From JAADJA01 sp963840975 (GTDB taxonomy: Bacteria > Bacteroidota > Bacteroidia > Bacteroidales > JAADJA01), in contig CAWJBC010000017.1 in the NCBI GenBank assembly GCA_963840975.1, positions 248,001 to 312,000 of the forward strand: DNA of 64,000 nucleotides, in the 5' to 3' direction. Shown here in pieces: positions 15,946 through 25,128 of this stretch (positions are counted from its first letter, which is position 1; each line of letters opens with the position of its first letter). The position numbers and the translations under genes were made by a program. The notes beneath the pieces were generated by a model. That model saw only the letters and a program-made list of their open reading frames with translations. It did no database searches and was not told the DNA's origin.

Positions 15946-15953
15946 TACTTTTG
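15925..15953 (+). promoter_or_regulatory. Promoter of the PfkB kinase gene
   Basis: TTG (15925-15927), 18 bp, then TACTTTTG (15946-15953), which fits the Bacteroidota consensus. The start codon follows 16 bp later, giving a short leader. It shares its DNA with the opposed tRNA-Asn promoter. Confidence 0.6.
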
Positions 15954-15968
15954 CTGAAAAAAATTATC

Positions 15969-16943
15969 ATGGCGAAAGTTCTTGGTTTGGGCAATGCACT
16001 TGTTGACATTATGACCATGCTTACTGATGATTCTATTCTTGAGAAGTTTGACCTTCCAAAAGGAAGCATGCAATTGGTAAATCATGAATTCAGCAACAAT
16101 GTTAATGAAGGAACCAATCATTTAAAAAAAGAGATTGCATCGGGTGGATCGGCTGCCAACACCATTCACGGACTTGCCAGGTTAGGCGTTGAAACCGGTT
16201 TTATCGGTAAAGTGGGTAATGATGATTTTGGTCGTTTTTTTAAATCTGACATGGAAAAAATCGGGATTGATCCATTGCTGTTCCTCGGTAATTCGGCAAC
16301 AGGTAAAGCCATTGCGCTGATCAGCCCTGACGCTGAAAGGACGTTTGCCACCTACCTGGGCGCAGCAATTGAGTTATCCGCCCACGATATTCAATCCGAT
16401 CACTTTACCGGATTTGATTTTTTTCATATTGAGGGTTATCTGGTTCAAAACCATGCTCTGATAGAGAAGGCAGTGAAGGTAGCCAGGCAATGCGGTTTAA
16501 AGATTAGTCTCGACATGGCAAGTTACAATGTGGTAGAAGAAAATCTTGAATTTTTGAAAATGATTTTGAGAGAATACGTTGATGTGGTTTTCGCCAATGA
16601 GGAAGAAGCGAAGGCATTTACCGGAAAGGAACCAATGGACGCTACCGATGATTTCGCTGGTCTGTGTGAAATTGCCGTTGTAAAAATTGGCAAAAATGGT
16701 TCAATTGTTAAAAGTAGTAACATGCAGCACCAGATTGCCCCATTTAAGGTCGCAAGTATTGATACTACCGGTGCCGGCGATTTATATGCAGCCGGTTTTA
16801 TTTATGGCATGATCAATAACTTTTCATTGGATAAATGCGGGACTTTGGGTTCTCTTCTGGCTGCAAAAACCATTGAAGTAATAGGTCCTAAAATGAGCGA
16901 TAGTAAATGGATCGAAGTAAAGCGACTTTTAAAAACCATATGA
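15969..16943 (+). CDS. PfkB-family kinase, adenosine kinase-like
   Basis: A 324-residue ribokinase-fold sugar/nucleoside kinase. The start at 15969 (MAKVLGLGNALVDI) is chosen over a TTG six codons earlier because it gives the family's standard first strand and lies after the promoter. GGSAANTIHGLARLG is the first PfkB signature. DTTGAGDLYAAGF is the second, with the catalytic Asp and anion hole. Bacteroidota proteins of this type are labelled adenosine kinase; the exact acceptor (adenosine, ribose or another) cannot be settled here. It is a single-gene unit with its own promoter. Confidence 0.85.
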   Translation: MAKVLGLGNALVDIMTMLTDDSILEKFDLPKGSMQLVNHEFSNNVNEGTNHLKKEIASGGSAANTIHGLARLGVETGFIGKVGNDDFGRFFKSDMEKIGIDPLLFLGNSATGKAIALISPDAERTFATYLGAAIELSAHDIQSDHFTGFDFFHIEGYLVQNHALIEKAVKVARQCGLKISLDMASYNVVEENLEFLKMILREYVDVVFANEEEAKAFTGKEPMDATDDFAGLCEIAVVKIGKNGSIVKSSNMQHQIAPFKVASIDTTGAGDLYAAGFIYGMINNFSLDKCGTLGSLLAAKTIEVIGPKMSDSKWIEVKRLLKTI

Positions 16944-16992
16944 TCCCCGGGTTTCATCTTTGAGAATAATTTAATCGAATTTTTACAAACGT

Positions 16993-17026
16993 TTGTTTAG
17001 TAGTTATTTATATTTTTATACATTTG
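16993..17026 (+). promoter_or_regulatory. Promoter of the EF-G-like gene
   Basis: TTG (16993-16995), 23 bp, then TACATTTG (17019-17026). The start codon is 48 bp further on, so the leader is about 40 bases. Confidence 0.55.
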
Positions 17027-17073
17027 CCACCTCTATTTACGAACATTAATTAATCATATAAGAATCTTAGAAG

Positions 17074-19209
17074 ATGAAGGTTTATCAAACAAAGGAAATA
17101 AGGAATATTGCACTCGTTGGGGGTGCGAAATCGGGGAAGACAACCCTGGCTGAAGGAATGCTTTTAGAATCGGGACGCATAAACAGGCGGGGCTCGATTG
17201 ATGACAAAAATACGGTTTCGGATTACCGACCCATAGAGCTGGAGCGCCAAAACTCTGTTTTTTCATCACTTCTTTTTGCCGAATTCAATGGCAAAAAAAT
17301 TAACATAATAGATACCCCTGGGTTTGATGATTTTGTGGGTGAGGTAATTTCATCCTTGAAAGTGGCAGATACTGCAGTAATCATCGTAAATGCACAAAAT
17401 GGAGTGGAGGTCGGAACGGAAATTGCATGGCGTAACACCAGCAAAAACAATATACCCGTAATTTTTGCTATCAACCATTTGGAGCACGAAAATTCCAATT
17501 TCGATGAAACCATCAGGCAAATGAAAACCCAGTTTGGTGGTAGCCTTGCAATTTGTCAATATCCCCTCAACCCAGGTCAGGGATTCAATTCTGTTATTGA
17601 TCTGCTGAAAATGAAAATGTTCAAGTTTCCTGAAAATAACGGAAAGCCTGAAATCCTGGATATTCCTGAGAGTGAAAAAAGCAAAGCAGAAGAAATGCAG
17701 GCGGCCATGATCGAAGACCTTGCTTCAAGCGATGAATCATTGATGGAGAAATTTTTTGAAACAGGAACCCTAACTGAAGATGAAATTCAAAAAGCGCTTA
17801 AGATTGGGTTGAAAAAAAGAGGACTATTTCCTGTATTGTGTATTAATGCGAAACATAACATGGGCGTGAACCGGCTAATGGAATTTGTTGAAAATAACGT
17901 TCCGGCACCCGACGAAATGCCTCCTGTAAAAACAACAAAAGGTAAAGAACTGAAATGTGACCCAAAAGCACCTGCAGTTGCTTTTGTATTTAAAACTACC
18001 CATGAACCGCATTTCGGTGAAGTATCGTTCTTTAAAGTTTATAATGGAGAAATTGCAGAGGGTGCAGACCTTGTCAACTCTACGACTGATTCAAAAGAAC
18101 GACTTGGTCAATTGTTTGCCGTTTTTGGTAAAAATCGTGAAAAACTTGAAAAGGTTGTTGCCGGTGATATTGCTGCAACGGTTAAACTGAAAAATACCCA
18201 TACCAATACCACCTTAAATGCTTCGAAAGCTAGCGATGATATCGTTGAACCAATCGTATTCCCTGAGCCTAAATATAGGGTTGCAGTTAAAGCGCAGAAC
18301 CAGGCGGACGATGAAAAACTGTCTTCAGTTCTAAGTGCTATGCACAAAGTTGATCAGACGCTGATGGTTCAGTATTCAAAAGAATTAAAACAATTGATAT
18401 TAGGCGGACAGGGTGAACTTCACCTTAACATTACCAAATGGCAAATTGAACATCTTGATAAAGTCCCAATTACTTTTTTTGCTCCTAAAATACCTTACAG
18501 GGAAACCATCACAAAATCAGCTAAAGCAACCTATAAACATAAGAAACAATCAGGAGGATCTGGTCAGTTTGGCGAGGTGTACATGATGATTGAGCCTTAT
18601 AAGGAAGGTATGTCGTGGACAACTGAATTTCCGGTAAGAGGTACCGAGGAGGTTAATCTTGATTGGGGTGGAAAGCTTATTATGAACAACAGCATCGTCG
18701 GAGGTGCAATTGATGCCCGGTTCTTACCTGCAATCCTTAAAGGGGTTATGGAGAAGATTGAAGAAGGGCCTTTGACAGGATCGTATGCCCGCGATATAGT
18801 TTTTTATGTTTATGATGGTAAAATGCATCCTGTTGATTCAAATGAAATTTCTTTTAGATTAGCCGGACGGAATGCTTTCCGTGAAGCGTTTAAAAATGCC
18901 GGACCGCAAATTCTGGAACCGATTTATGATGTTGAAGTGCTGGTTCCTGAAGACAAAATGGGTGATGTAATGACCGATTTACAGGGCAGAAGAGCCATCA
19001 TCATGGGAATGGACCGTGAAGGTAATTACCAGAAAATTCTGGCAAAAGTTCCTTTGGCTGAAATGAATAAATATGCTACGGCTTTAAGTTCGATAACAAG
19101 CGGCAGGGCAATGTATTCAATGAAGTTTGCTGAATATTCCAATGTATCGCCTGATATTCAGGTGCAATTGCTGAAAGCATACGAAGAATCGCAGGAAGAC
19201 GAAGAATAA
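17074..19209 (+). CDS. Elongation factor G paralogue (EF-G2 type)
   Basis: A 711-residue five-domain EF-G. Domain I has P-loop GGAKSGKTT (residues 16-24), but the third G motif reads DTPGF (80-84), with Phe in place of the catalytic His of DTPGH. The fourth reads N134-H-L-E137 instead of NKxD, and the RGIT switch-I motif is missing. Domains II-V are complete (GGQGELHLNITKW, SGRAMYSMKFAEY). In Bacteroides the EF-G2 paralogue supports translocation without GTP hydrolysis under carbon limitation. This protein has the same kind of defects, so it is probably EF-G2 rather than FusA. Canonical fusA should lie elsewhere. A strong terminator follows. Confidence 0.85.
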   Translation: MKVYQTKEIRNIALVGGAKSGKTTLAEGMLLESGRINRRGSIDDKNTVSDYRPIELERQNSVFSSLLFAEFNGKKINIIDTPGFDDFVGEVISSLKVADTAVIIVNAQNGVEVGTEIAWRNTSKNNIPVIFAINHLEHENSNFDETIRQMKTQFGGSLAICQYPLNPGQGFNSVIDLLKMKMFKFPENNGKPEILDIPESEKSKAEEMQAAMIEDLASSDESLMEKFFETGTLTEDEIQKALKIGLKKRGLFPVLCINAKHNMGVNRLMEFVENNVPAPDEMPPVKTTKGKELKCDPKAPAVAFVFKTTHEPHFGEVSFFKVYNGEIAEGADLVNSTTDSKERLGQLFAVFGKNREKLEKVVAGDIAATVKLKNTHTNTTLNASKASDDIVEPIVFPEPKYRVAVKAQNQADDEKLSSVLSAMHKVDQTLMVQYSKELKQLILGGQGELHLNITKWQIEHLDKVPITFFAPKIPYRETITKSAKATYKHKKQSGGSGQFGEVYMMIEPYKEGMSWTTEFPVRGTEEVNLDWGGKLIMNNSIVGGAIDARFLPAILKGVMEKIEEGPLTGSYARDIVFYVYDGKMHPVDSNEISFRLAGRNAFREAFKNAGPQILEPIYDVEVLVPEDKMGDVMTDLQGRRAIIMGMDREGNYQKILAKVPLAEMNKYATALSSITSGRAMYSMKFAEYSNVSPDIQVQLLKAYEESQEDEE

Positions 19210-19231
19210 TATTTTTGTTCAAAATATTTTC

Positions 19232-19259
19232 AAAAAACCCGGCTATGACCGGGTTTTTT
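19232..19259. terminator. Bidirectional terminator between EF-G2 and DUF3127 genes
   Basis: AAAAAACCCGG and CCGGGTTTTTT pair perfectly around a six-base loop. It lies between convergent genes and has a T-run on both strands. Confidence 0.9.
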
Positions 19260-19290
19260 GTTTTTCAATCCAAAATCCGGTATTAATTCT

Positions 19291-19653
19291 TCAAAAAGGC
19301 AAATCATTCACCGATCCTTCTTCCGGCTCAAATGTCTGCTCTATTTCCGGCGGTATGTTTTCGGGTGGAGCGGGAGAGTCTTTTCCTGAGTCGGCTTTAA
19401 TAATCCGCCATGCTTTAACATCGGTGTACCATTTTCCATTAAACTCCCTGCTTTCAATATTGACGCCAACAGTTACGGTTTCGTTTGAACCAAATGATTT
19501 TAAATCCAACTTGTCGCCCCACACTGCAATGCAAACTTTCTTTGGATATTGATCCTGGGTTTCGAGTATGAAGTTTTGCTTTTTCCAGGGTCCGTTTTTT
19601 CCCTGACCTGTTTCTTCGGGCAAGATGTCAATGATTTTTCCTGTTATTTCCAT
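19291..19653 (-). CDS. DUF3127 protein
   Basis: A 120-residue protein with the DUF3127 pattern: EITGKIIDILPEETGQGKNG, then WKKQNFILETQDQYPKKV, then VGVNIESREFNGKWYTDVKAW. The family is restricted mainly to Bacteroidota and looks like a small OB-fold related to single-stranded nucleic-acid binding proteins. An acidic C-terminal tail (TFEPEEGSVNDLPF) ends in DLPF, similar to the tail of SSB, which recruits partners. It is a single gene ending at a shared terminator. Family call is strong; role is unproven. Confidence 0.85.
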   Translation of the reverse strand: MEITGKIIDILPEETGQGKNGPWKKQNFILETQDQYPKKVCIAVWGDKLDLKSFGSNETVTVGVNIESREFNGKWYTDVKAWRIIKADSGKDSPAPPENIPPEIEQTFEPEEGSVNDLPF

Positions 19654-19749
19654 TATTTATTTTTTATTTGAAAGCTGTTAATTCAAATTCGAACTGCAAA
19701 ATTATACGTTTTCAAAATCAAATTTTCAGTAAAATCATTAGCTATAATT

Positions 19750-21039
19750 TTATTTTGGATCTGCTATTAATGATGGATCTTCCTTTTCCTCGACAGCCGT
19801 AATCATTACATCTTTATATTCCCGGGTTTGGGTGGTTTCATCCGCCCTGAATTTCACCGGCACATAATGTTCACCATAACCGGAGGCGATTCCGCGTTTG
19901 TCTATCTTTTCGACCAGCACTTTTTGCGTTTTGCCAATAAACGAATTCCGGTAATTCTTTTTATTGTTTTCGGCGATTTCACGAATAATCCGGCTTCGTT
20001 CTGTCTTTATTTTTTCCGGAACCTGATCGGGCATGCGTTCAGCCCTTGTTCCCTTACGGATAGAATATTTGAAAGTATGAACATGGCTAAATCCAATTTC
20101 GTCAACAACATTGCATGTTTCATTAAATTCTGCTTCCGTTTCGCCGGGAAATCCAACCATGATATCGGTTGTGAAATTGAAATCGGGTTGACGTTTATGA
20201 ATCTTCTCCACCATAGCCCTGAAGTCATCAACAGTGTATTGCCTTCGCATCGCTAACAAAATTTTATCTGATCCACTCTGAAGACACAAATGCAGATGAG
20301 GGGTGAGTTTGGGATGTAAAAAAAGGTCAAATAGCTTATCACCAAAACCTTCCGGTTCGATACTTGAAATCCGAACCCTGAAATCTCCGGGAATTTCAAG
20401 CACTTTTTCAACAATGTTTTCAAAATTCAATCCATCCCGCTCATATCGTCCAATGTTCACCCCGGTCAGAACAATTTCCTTATAACCAAAATCAAGCGCC
20501 TGCAGGATATTTTTTTCAATATCAGCAAAAGGTCTGCTTTCCGCCCTTCCTCTTACATGAGGTACGATGCAAAATGTACAGAAATTGTTACAGCCATCCT
20601 GAATCTTGATCATGCTCCGGGTACGTATGCTTTTTTCGGCAGCACCAAAGCCAAAGCGGTCTTGTTTCAGACTTTCGGACGAAATGATCTCACCTTTAAA
20701 ATGACTGTCAAGCAAGTTAAAAATTGAACCTTTCCGGTCATTTTCGAGGGTATAGGTAATCCTGTCATCCGCTTCGAGCATTTCTTTATGATTGTTTGCC
20801 ATACAACCCGTTACCACAAGAACGGCATCAGGGTTTCGGCGGTAAGCCTGGTGATAGGTTTGCCGTGATTTATGATCGCTCATGTTGGTGACAGTGCAGG
20901 TATTTACGATATAGGCATCTGCATTTTGCGAAAAATTAACAATTTCATAACCGGCATTGATGAAATCCGATGTCACCGAATCGGTTTCGTACTGATTCAG
21001 CCGGCAGCCGAGGGTTTTAAAAGCGATCTTTCGAGCCAT
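19750..21039 (-). CDS. mtaB: tRNA t6A37 methylthiotransferase MtaB
   Basis: A 429-residue radical-SAM enzyme that makes ms2t6A at position 37 of tRNAs reading ANN codons. The N-terminal MTTase domain has Cys in TLGCRLNQ, VNTCTV and VTGCMA, which bind the auxiliary cluster. The radical-SAM motif is GCNNFCTFC (Cx3Cx2C), followed by VRGRAESR. A C-terminal TRAM domain is visible. The opening KTLGCRLNQYETD is typical of MtaB rather than MiaB or RimO. It overlaps the end of the upstream miaB by 23 bp, so the two tRNA-modification genes form an operon. Confidence 0.92.
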   Translation of the reverse strand: MARKIAFKTLGCRLNQYETDSVTSDFINAGYEIVNFSQNADAYIVNTCTVTNMSDHKSRQTYHQAYRRNPDAVLVVTGCMANNHKEMLEADDRITYTLENDRKGSIFNLLDSHFKGEIISSESLKQDRFGFGAAEKSIRTRSMIKIQDGCNNFCTFCIVPHVRGRAESRPFADIEKNILQALDFGYKEIVLTGVNIGRYERDGLNFENIVEKVLEIPGDFRVRISSIEPEGFGDKLFDLFLHPKLTPHLHLCLQSGSDKILLAMRRQYTVDDFRAMVEKIHKRQPDFNFTTDIMVGFPGETEAEFNETCNVVDEIGFSHVHTFKYSIRKGTRAERMPDQVPEKIKTERSRIIREIAENNKKNYRNSFIGKTQKVLVEKIDKRGIASGYGEHYVPVKFRADETTQTREYKDVMITAVEEKEDPSLIADPK

Positions 21040-22441
21040 TGGTAATCATTTCGGGTTTTAATGCAAATTCCCCCGCTACCGAAAAATCAGTCGAAGAGGT
21101 AATTTTTATATCAATAATCTTTCCGATCAGGGTTGTATCAACTGACGGAATTCTGACATTAATCCTGCCTTCAGTCAATCCGGAAAGAAAATCACCTTTT
21201 CGTTCCAAACCTCTTACTAAAACCCTGTATGTTTTACCGATCATTTGCCGGTTGTGTGCAGCAGAGGTTTTTTCAAGATCATGAGTCAATTGATGAAAGC
21301 GACTTTTCTTTACATCATGCGGAACATCATCCACCCACCTTGAACTTACTGCTCCCGGACGCTGGGAATATTGCGCTATGTAAGCCATGTTGTAGTTGAA
21401 TTCAACCATAGCTTTGCGGGTGTTCTCAAACTGTTCGTCAGTTTCACCAGTAAAACCGACGATTACATCTGTAAACAATGTTGCTTCAGGAATCAGCCGT
21501 CTGATGGTTTCAACAATTTTCCGATAGGTTTCTACAGAATACTTACGGTTCATCCTTATCAAAACCTTATCATCACCCGACTGGATAGGAAGATGAATTT
21601 GCCTGGCGAGGCAAGGATATGCGGCAATAACTTCGATCACCTCATCCGTCATATCACGTGGATGGGGGGAGGTGAAATATACCCAAAACTCCTTGCCCGA
21701 AGTCTTACCCATTTCCCCAATTTTCCTGAGTAATCCAGGAAAGCCGATCTCCTCTCCTTTTTTGTCCAATCCATAAGAATTTACATTTTGCCCTAACAAA
21801 GTAATTGACTTGTAGTCATTATCAATCAAGTTTTGTACTTCCGCAAGTATTTCATCTGACGGCCTCGAAACTTCTCTCCCTCTGGTATAAGGAACTGCAC
21901 AAAAAGTACAAAATTTATCACAACCGTTTTGGATAGGGACAAAAGCCTCAAATGACGATTCATAATGCGGATGGATATGCCAGAAATCGGGAATATGCTC
22001 GTTTAGTTTGAGAGAAGCCGATTTTTCTTTCAACTCCTTTATCCGGGAACTTTGGTGCTGAATACGATTGTCAACAGATGTATTCAAACTTACGGGTGTA
22101 ACAATTCCGTACTGGCTGATCATTTCAGGCAATTCATGTAGTTCACTCATCGGAAATACCATGTCGAACAACTTCAAAAACCTTTCTTTATCGGAAGGAA
22201 GAATACATCCGGTTACAAATGTCAACAGGTTTTTTTTGTTTTTGAGCTTGTTCCATTTCGCAATCCTCGAATATACCTTATCAATTGCTTTTTGCCTAAC
22301 CGAACAGGCGAGGATTCCTACAAGGTTAGCTTCATCCTCATTGTCGGTCCACTCATAACCCATTTGCTCGATCACAGGCTTTGTGCGTTCCGTGTCCGAC
22401 ATGTTCATCTGGCAGCCGAGGGTTATGATGTGGTACTTCAT
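21017..22441 (-). CDS. miaB: tRNA i6A37 methylthiotransferase MiaB
   Basis: A 474-residue radical-SAM methylthiotransferase. The opening YHIITLGCQMNMSDTE is the MiaB signature. Further cluster cysteines are in GILACSVRQ and VTGCIL, and the radical-SAM motif is CDKFCTFC followed by YTRGREVSRP. It converts i6A to ms2i6A at position 37 in tRNAs reading UNN codons. The TRAM domain occupies the last ~65 residues. Downstream mtaB overlaps by 23 bp. A four-helix-bundle gene lies 47 bp upstream and is probably unrelated. Confidence 0.9.
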   Translation of the reverse strand: MKYHIITLGCQMNMSDTERTKPVIEQMGYEWTDNEDEANLVGILACSVRQKAIDKVYSRIAKWNKLKNKKNLLTFVTGCILPSDKERFLKLFDMVFPMSELHELPEMISQYGIVTPVSLNTSVDNRIQHQSSRIKELKEKSASLKLNEHIPDFWHIHPHYESSFEAFVPIQNGCDKFCTFCAVPYTRGREVSRPSDEILAEVQNLIDNDYKSITLLGQNVNSYGLDKKGEEIGFPGLLRKIGEMGKTSGKEFWVYFTSPHPRDMTDEVIEVIAAYPCLARQIHLPIQSGDDKVLIRMNRKYSVETYRKIVETIRRLIPEATLFTDVIVGFTGETDEQFENTRKAMVEFNYNMAYIAQYSQRPGAVSSRWVDDVPHDVKKSRFHQLTHDLEKTSAAHNRQMIGKTYRVLVRGLERKGDFLSGLTEGRINVRIPSVDTTLIGKIIDIKITSSTDFSVAGEFALKPEMITNGSKDRF

Positions 22442-22488
22442 AGTAAATTCAAAATATCAAATAATCAAAGTGATAAGTAAAAGGTAAG

Positions 22489-22860
22489 TTAACTTTTTGC
22501 TAAATTTTTTAGAGCGGTATTCACACTTGTAATGAAAATAGCAATCAGTTCATTACTTTCGTTAATGGCAAAAACAAGTTTTTTCTCATCTGAATACATA
22601 TTTGCCATTTTTACAATCTTAAGGGCAACCCTTGTTTCTTTCAACTCTTTCAATACAATTTTAATTTTATGCACAAAATCCTTTCTGGATTCTGCACTGC
22701 TTGCTTCCCCATAATTTAATGCCGTAGAGGTTCCTGATCTTATCATTTGTCCGGCAAGATGATTACCTGCAAAAGTTTTCGGAAGACCCTCGGCAATTTC
22801 AATAATCAAAACAGCAAATTTAATAAGCCTCTCCTCAAGGTCACTTTTCTCTTTTTCCAT
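22489..22860 (-). CDS. Four-helix-bundle protein (23S rRNA intervening-sequence family)
   Basis: A 123-residue helical protein of the family named after proteins encoded in 23S rRNA intervening sequences. The pattern is seen in LIIEIAEGLPKTFAGNHLAGQMIRSGTS, then LNYGEASSAES, then a long helix KIVLKELKETRVALKIVKM. The family forms pentameric bundles of unknown function and is widespread as stand-alone genes in Bacteroidota. It lies between miaB and a flavoprotein on the same strand, with no rRNA nearby. Confidence 0.88.
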   Translation of the reverse strand: MEKEKSDLEERLIKFAVLIIEIAEGLPKTFAGNHLAGQMIRSGTSTALNYGEASSAESRKDFVHKIKIVLKELKETRVALKIVKMANMYSDEKKLVFAINESNELIAIFITSVNTALKNLAKS

Positions 22861-22900
22861 AACTTTTTACTTCGATTATTCGTTACTTGATATTTCGAAT

Positions 22901-23569
22901 TTAAAAATAGACTTCCGCATGTAAATTCCCTGATGGAACTCCCTGTTCTTTAAGGATATCGAATGCATCGTAAATCATATTTACATTGCCGCAAAGGTAA
23001 CATAAAGTATCATGGTTCACAGGGTTTTGGAGGAGGTATTCGGTAACCCTTCCATAGAAATCACCTTTTTTATCTTTCGAAAGGCAAGAAATATAACTGC
23101 CGCCGCGATAATGGTCTTTATCATAAGTTTCCTTCCTGTCGCGAACACCATGTAACAAGGTGTAATTTAAACCAGGATATGACTTAACCATGCTGTGAAA
23201 CGGTGCAATGCCTGTCCCACTGGCGATAAACAAATATTTTTTTTCCAAAATATCCTTATCGTCAATTGTAAAAAATCCGAACGGACCATCTACCTCCAGC
23301 TTATCTCCCAGTCTTAATTTTTTAAGTTTTTTCGAAACAAGACCTTTGACCACCTCTTTGACTAGAATTTCAATGGATGCATCGCCTTCAGCGCTGTAAA
23401 CAGAATAATCCCTTTTCTCGACATCTCCTGCCAGTCCAATATTAAGGTTTTGACCGGCTTTGAATTGCAAACCTTTTCGTTCCATTTTTAAAATATAGGA
23501 AGTTTGGGTTAATGTCCGGATTTCAATTACCTTATGAAGGGCTTTATCTGCTATTTCCATTTGTTTCAA
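22901..23569 (-). CDS. Ferredoxin-NADP reductase-like flavoprotein
   Basis: A 222-residue FNR-family oxidoreductase. The FAD domain has RDYSVYS (RxYS motif, which binds the flavin phosphate). The nucleotide domain has ASGTGIAPFHSMV, then LLHGVRDRKE and the CGNVNMIYD segment near the end. The short length means there is no attached iron-sulfur domain, so it should work with a separate ferredoxin or flavodoxin. NADH or NADPH preference cannot be read with certainty. A start at the second Met (23560) is also possible. No partner is adjacent. Confidence 0.85.
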   Translation of the reverse strand: MKQMEIADKALHKVIEIRTLTQTSYILKMERKGLQFKAGQNLNIGLAGDVEKRDYSVYSAEGDASIEILVKEVVKGLVSKKLKKLRLGDKLEVDGPFGFFTIDDKDILEKKYLFIASGTGIAPFHSMVKSYPGLNYTLLHGVRDRKETYDKDHYRGGSYISCLSKDKKGDFYGRVTEYLLQNPVNHDTLCYLCGNVNMIYDAFDILKEQGVPSGNLHAEVYF

Positions 23570-23690
23570 TTTTATTTCGCCTTTTAAAATTTACAGGTCA
23601 GGAAAAGGTAAACCTCATCATTCAAAGTTTGTTCACTTAAAACGTCTTGAAAAATTTCAACTGAAAAATTACCAGCACTCAATTATCCGT

Positions 23691-25067
23691 TCAACTCAGG
23701 TCAAATGAGTCCATCAGTTGAGGAACAGTACAATTCCAGCCAAGGGTATCTTTTATCTTTAACCTCAGTGCATTTGACGATTGCGGTTCGCCATGGACGA
23801 TGAATACCTGTTTTGGTTTGTTTTGAATTGACGAAAGCCAGTCAATGATTTCGTCCTGCCCGGCGTGCGACGACATTGTATGTATATGTTCGACAGCAGC
23901 TTTAACTTTGTAATAATTACCATGAATTTTAATTTCGGTTCCTCCTTCACTGATGGTTCTGCCTCGCGTTCCTGCTGCCTGATAACCCGGAATAATGATA
24001 GTGGCATTAGGGTTATCCAATTGATTTTCAAGATAGGTAAGAATACGTCCTCCATTCATCATGCCACTGCCGGCAATGATGATCTTTGGGTGATTATTTT
24101 TCGACAGGTGACGGGTCTCTTCGATGGATGTGACCATACGGGTACTTTTAAAAACCTCTTTGAAAACATCGGGACCGATTTTTAAATATTCAGGATATTT
24201 CAGAAATAACTTACTCACATCCAATCCCATCGGGCTATCCAAATAGACAGGAATATCAGGAATTTTATTTTCCTGTTTCAACTTCCAGATAAAGTACATG
24301 AAATCCTGAGCGCGGTCTACAGTAAAACTTGGAACCAATAAGGGCCCGTGGTTTTGAAGGCTTTTGTGTATAATTCTTAACAAAGTATCTTCTGTAGAAT
24401 CATTGGGATGGACTCTATCTCCATAGGTTGATTCCACAATTACATAATCGGCTTTATCCGGTTTTTCAGGCGTTCGGAGCATAGGATCTCCTGGACGGCC
24501 AAGATCACCAGAAAACAGAATACGCTGATTGTTTGTATCCAATTCGATGAAAGCAGCACCGGGAATGTGAGCATTGCCCCTGAACTGAAACCTGACCCCC
24601 TGGGCCAATTCAACGAACTCATCTTTCGGGTAAGGGTGAATCAATGATAAGGTGCTTTCAACATCTTTCAATGTATATAAAGGCAAAGCCGGGCTGTGTT
24701 TAGTATATCCATGTGTATTTGCATGTTCGGCATCTTCTTCCTGTATTTTGGCACTGTCTTTCAAAATAATTTCCGCCAGGTCGGCTGTTGGTTCTGTACA
24801 AAATACCTTTCCGCAGAAACCTTGCTTAACTAAGCGTGGCAAATAGCCAATGTGATCAAGGTGTCCGTGGGTTAACAAAACGTAATCCACCTTTGAGGCA
24901 GGAATGTGAAAATCGAGCCAGTTGAGTTCACGCAAATGTTTCAGACCCTGGAATAGGCCGCAATCAATCAGAATTTTTTTAGCTTCGGTTTCAATCAGGA
25001 ACTTTGAACCAGTGACGGTGCCGGCAGCGCCTAAAAATTTAATCGTGTTATGATTTGATGAATTCAT
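23691..25067 (-). CDS. Metallo-beta-lactamase/beta-CASP RNA-processing hydrolase
   Basis: A 458-residue enzyme of the CPSF73-like branch. The MBL core has H67-G-H69-x-D71-H72 and later SGDLGRPG and VESTYGDR. The beta-CASP insertion holds VPSFTVDRAQ and AGSGMMNGGR. A C-terminal RMMBL motif carries HTMSSHAGQ and FIVHGEPQS. Such bacterial proteins are zinc nucleases acting on RNA. This one stands alone, so its substrate is open. Length matches the family. Confidence 0.88.
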   Translation of the reverse strand: MNSSNHNTIKFLGAAGTVTGSKFLIETEAKKILIDCGLFQGLKHLRELNWLDFHIPASKVDYVLLTHGHLDHIGYLPRLVKQGFCGKVFCTEPTADLAEIILKDSAKIQEEDAEHANTHGYTKHSPALPLYTLKDVESTLSLIHPYPKDEFVELAQGVRFQFRGNAHIPGAAFIELDTNNQRILFSGDLGRPGDPMLRTPEKPDKADYVIVESTYGDRVHPNDSTEDTLLRIIHKSLQNHGPLLVPSFTVDRAQDFMYFIWKLKQENKIPDIPVYLDSPMGLDVSKLFLKYPEYLKIGPDVFKEVFKSTRMVTSIEETRHLSKNNHPKIIIAGSGMMNGGRILTYLENQLDNPNATIIIPGYQAAGTRGRTISEGGTEIKIHGNYYKVKAAVEHIHTMSSHAGQDEIIDWLSSIQNKPKQVFIVHGEPQSSNALRLKIKDTLGWNCTVPQLMDSFDLS

Positions 25068-25128
25068 AGTTGTTTGTAAAATATTAATGTTTGTAAAAAA
25101 ATTGAGTACTCAAAGTTTATTGATTTTA

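Noticed and set aside
17074..19209. Canonical FusA
   Set aside because: Lack of catalytic His and NKxD and the divergent switch I point to the EF-G2 paralogue.
22489..22860. Sign of a nearby 23S rRNA intervening sequence
   Set aside because: No rRNA sequence is present; the family often occurs as a stand-alone gene.
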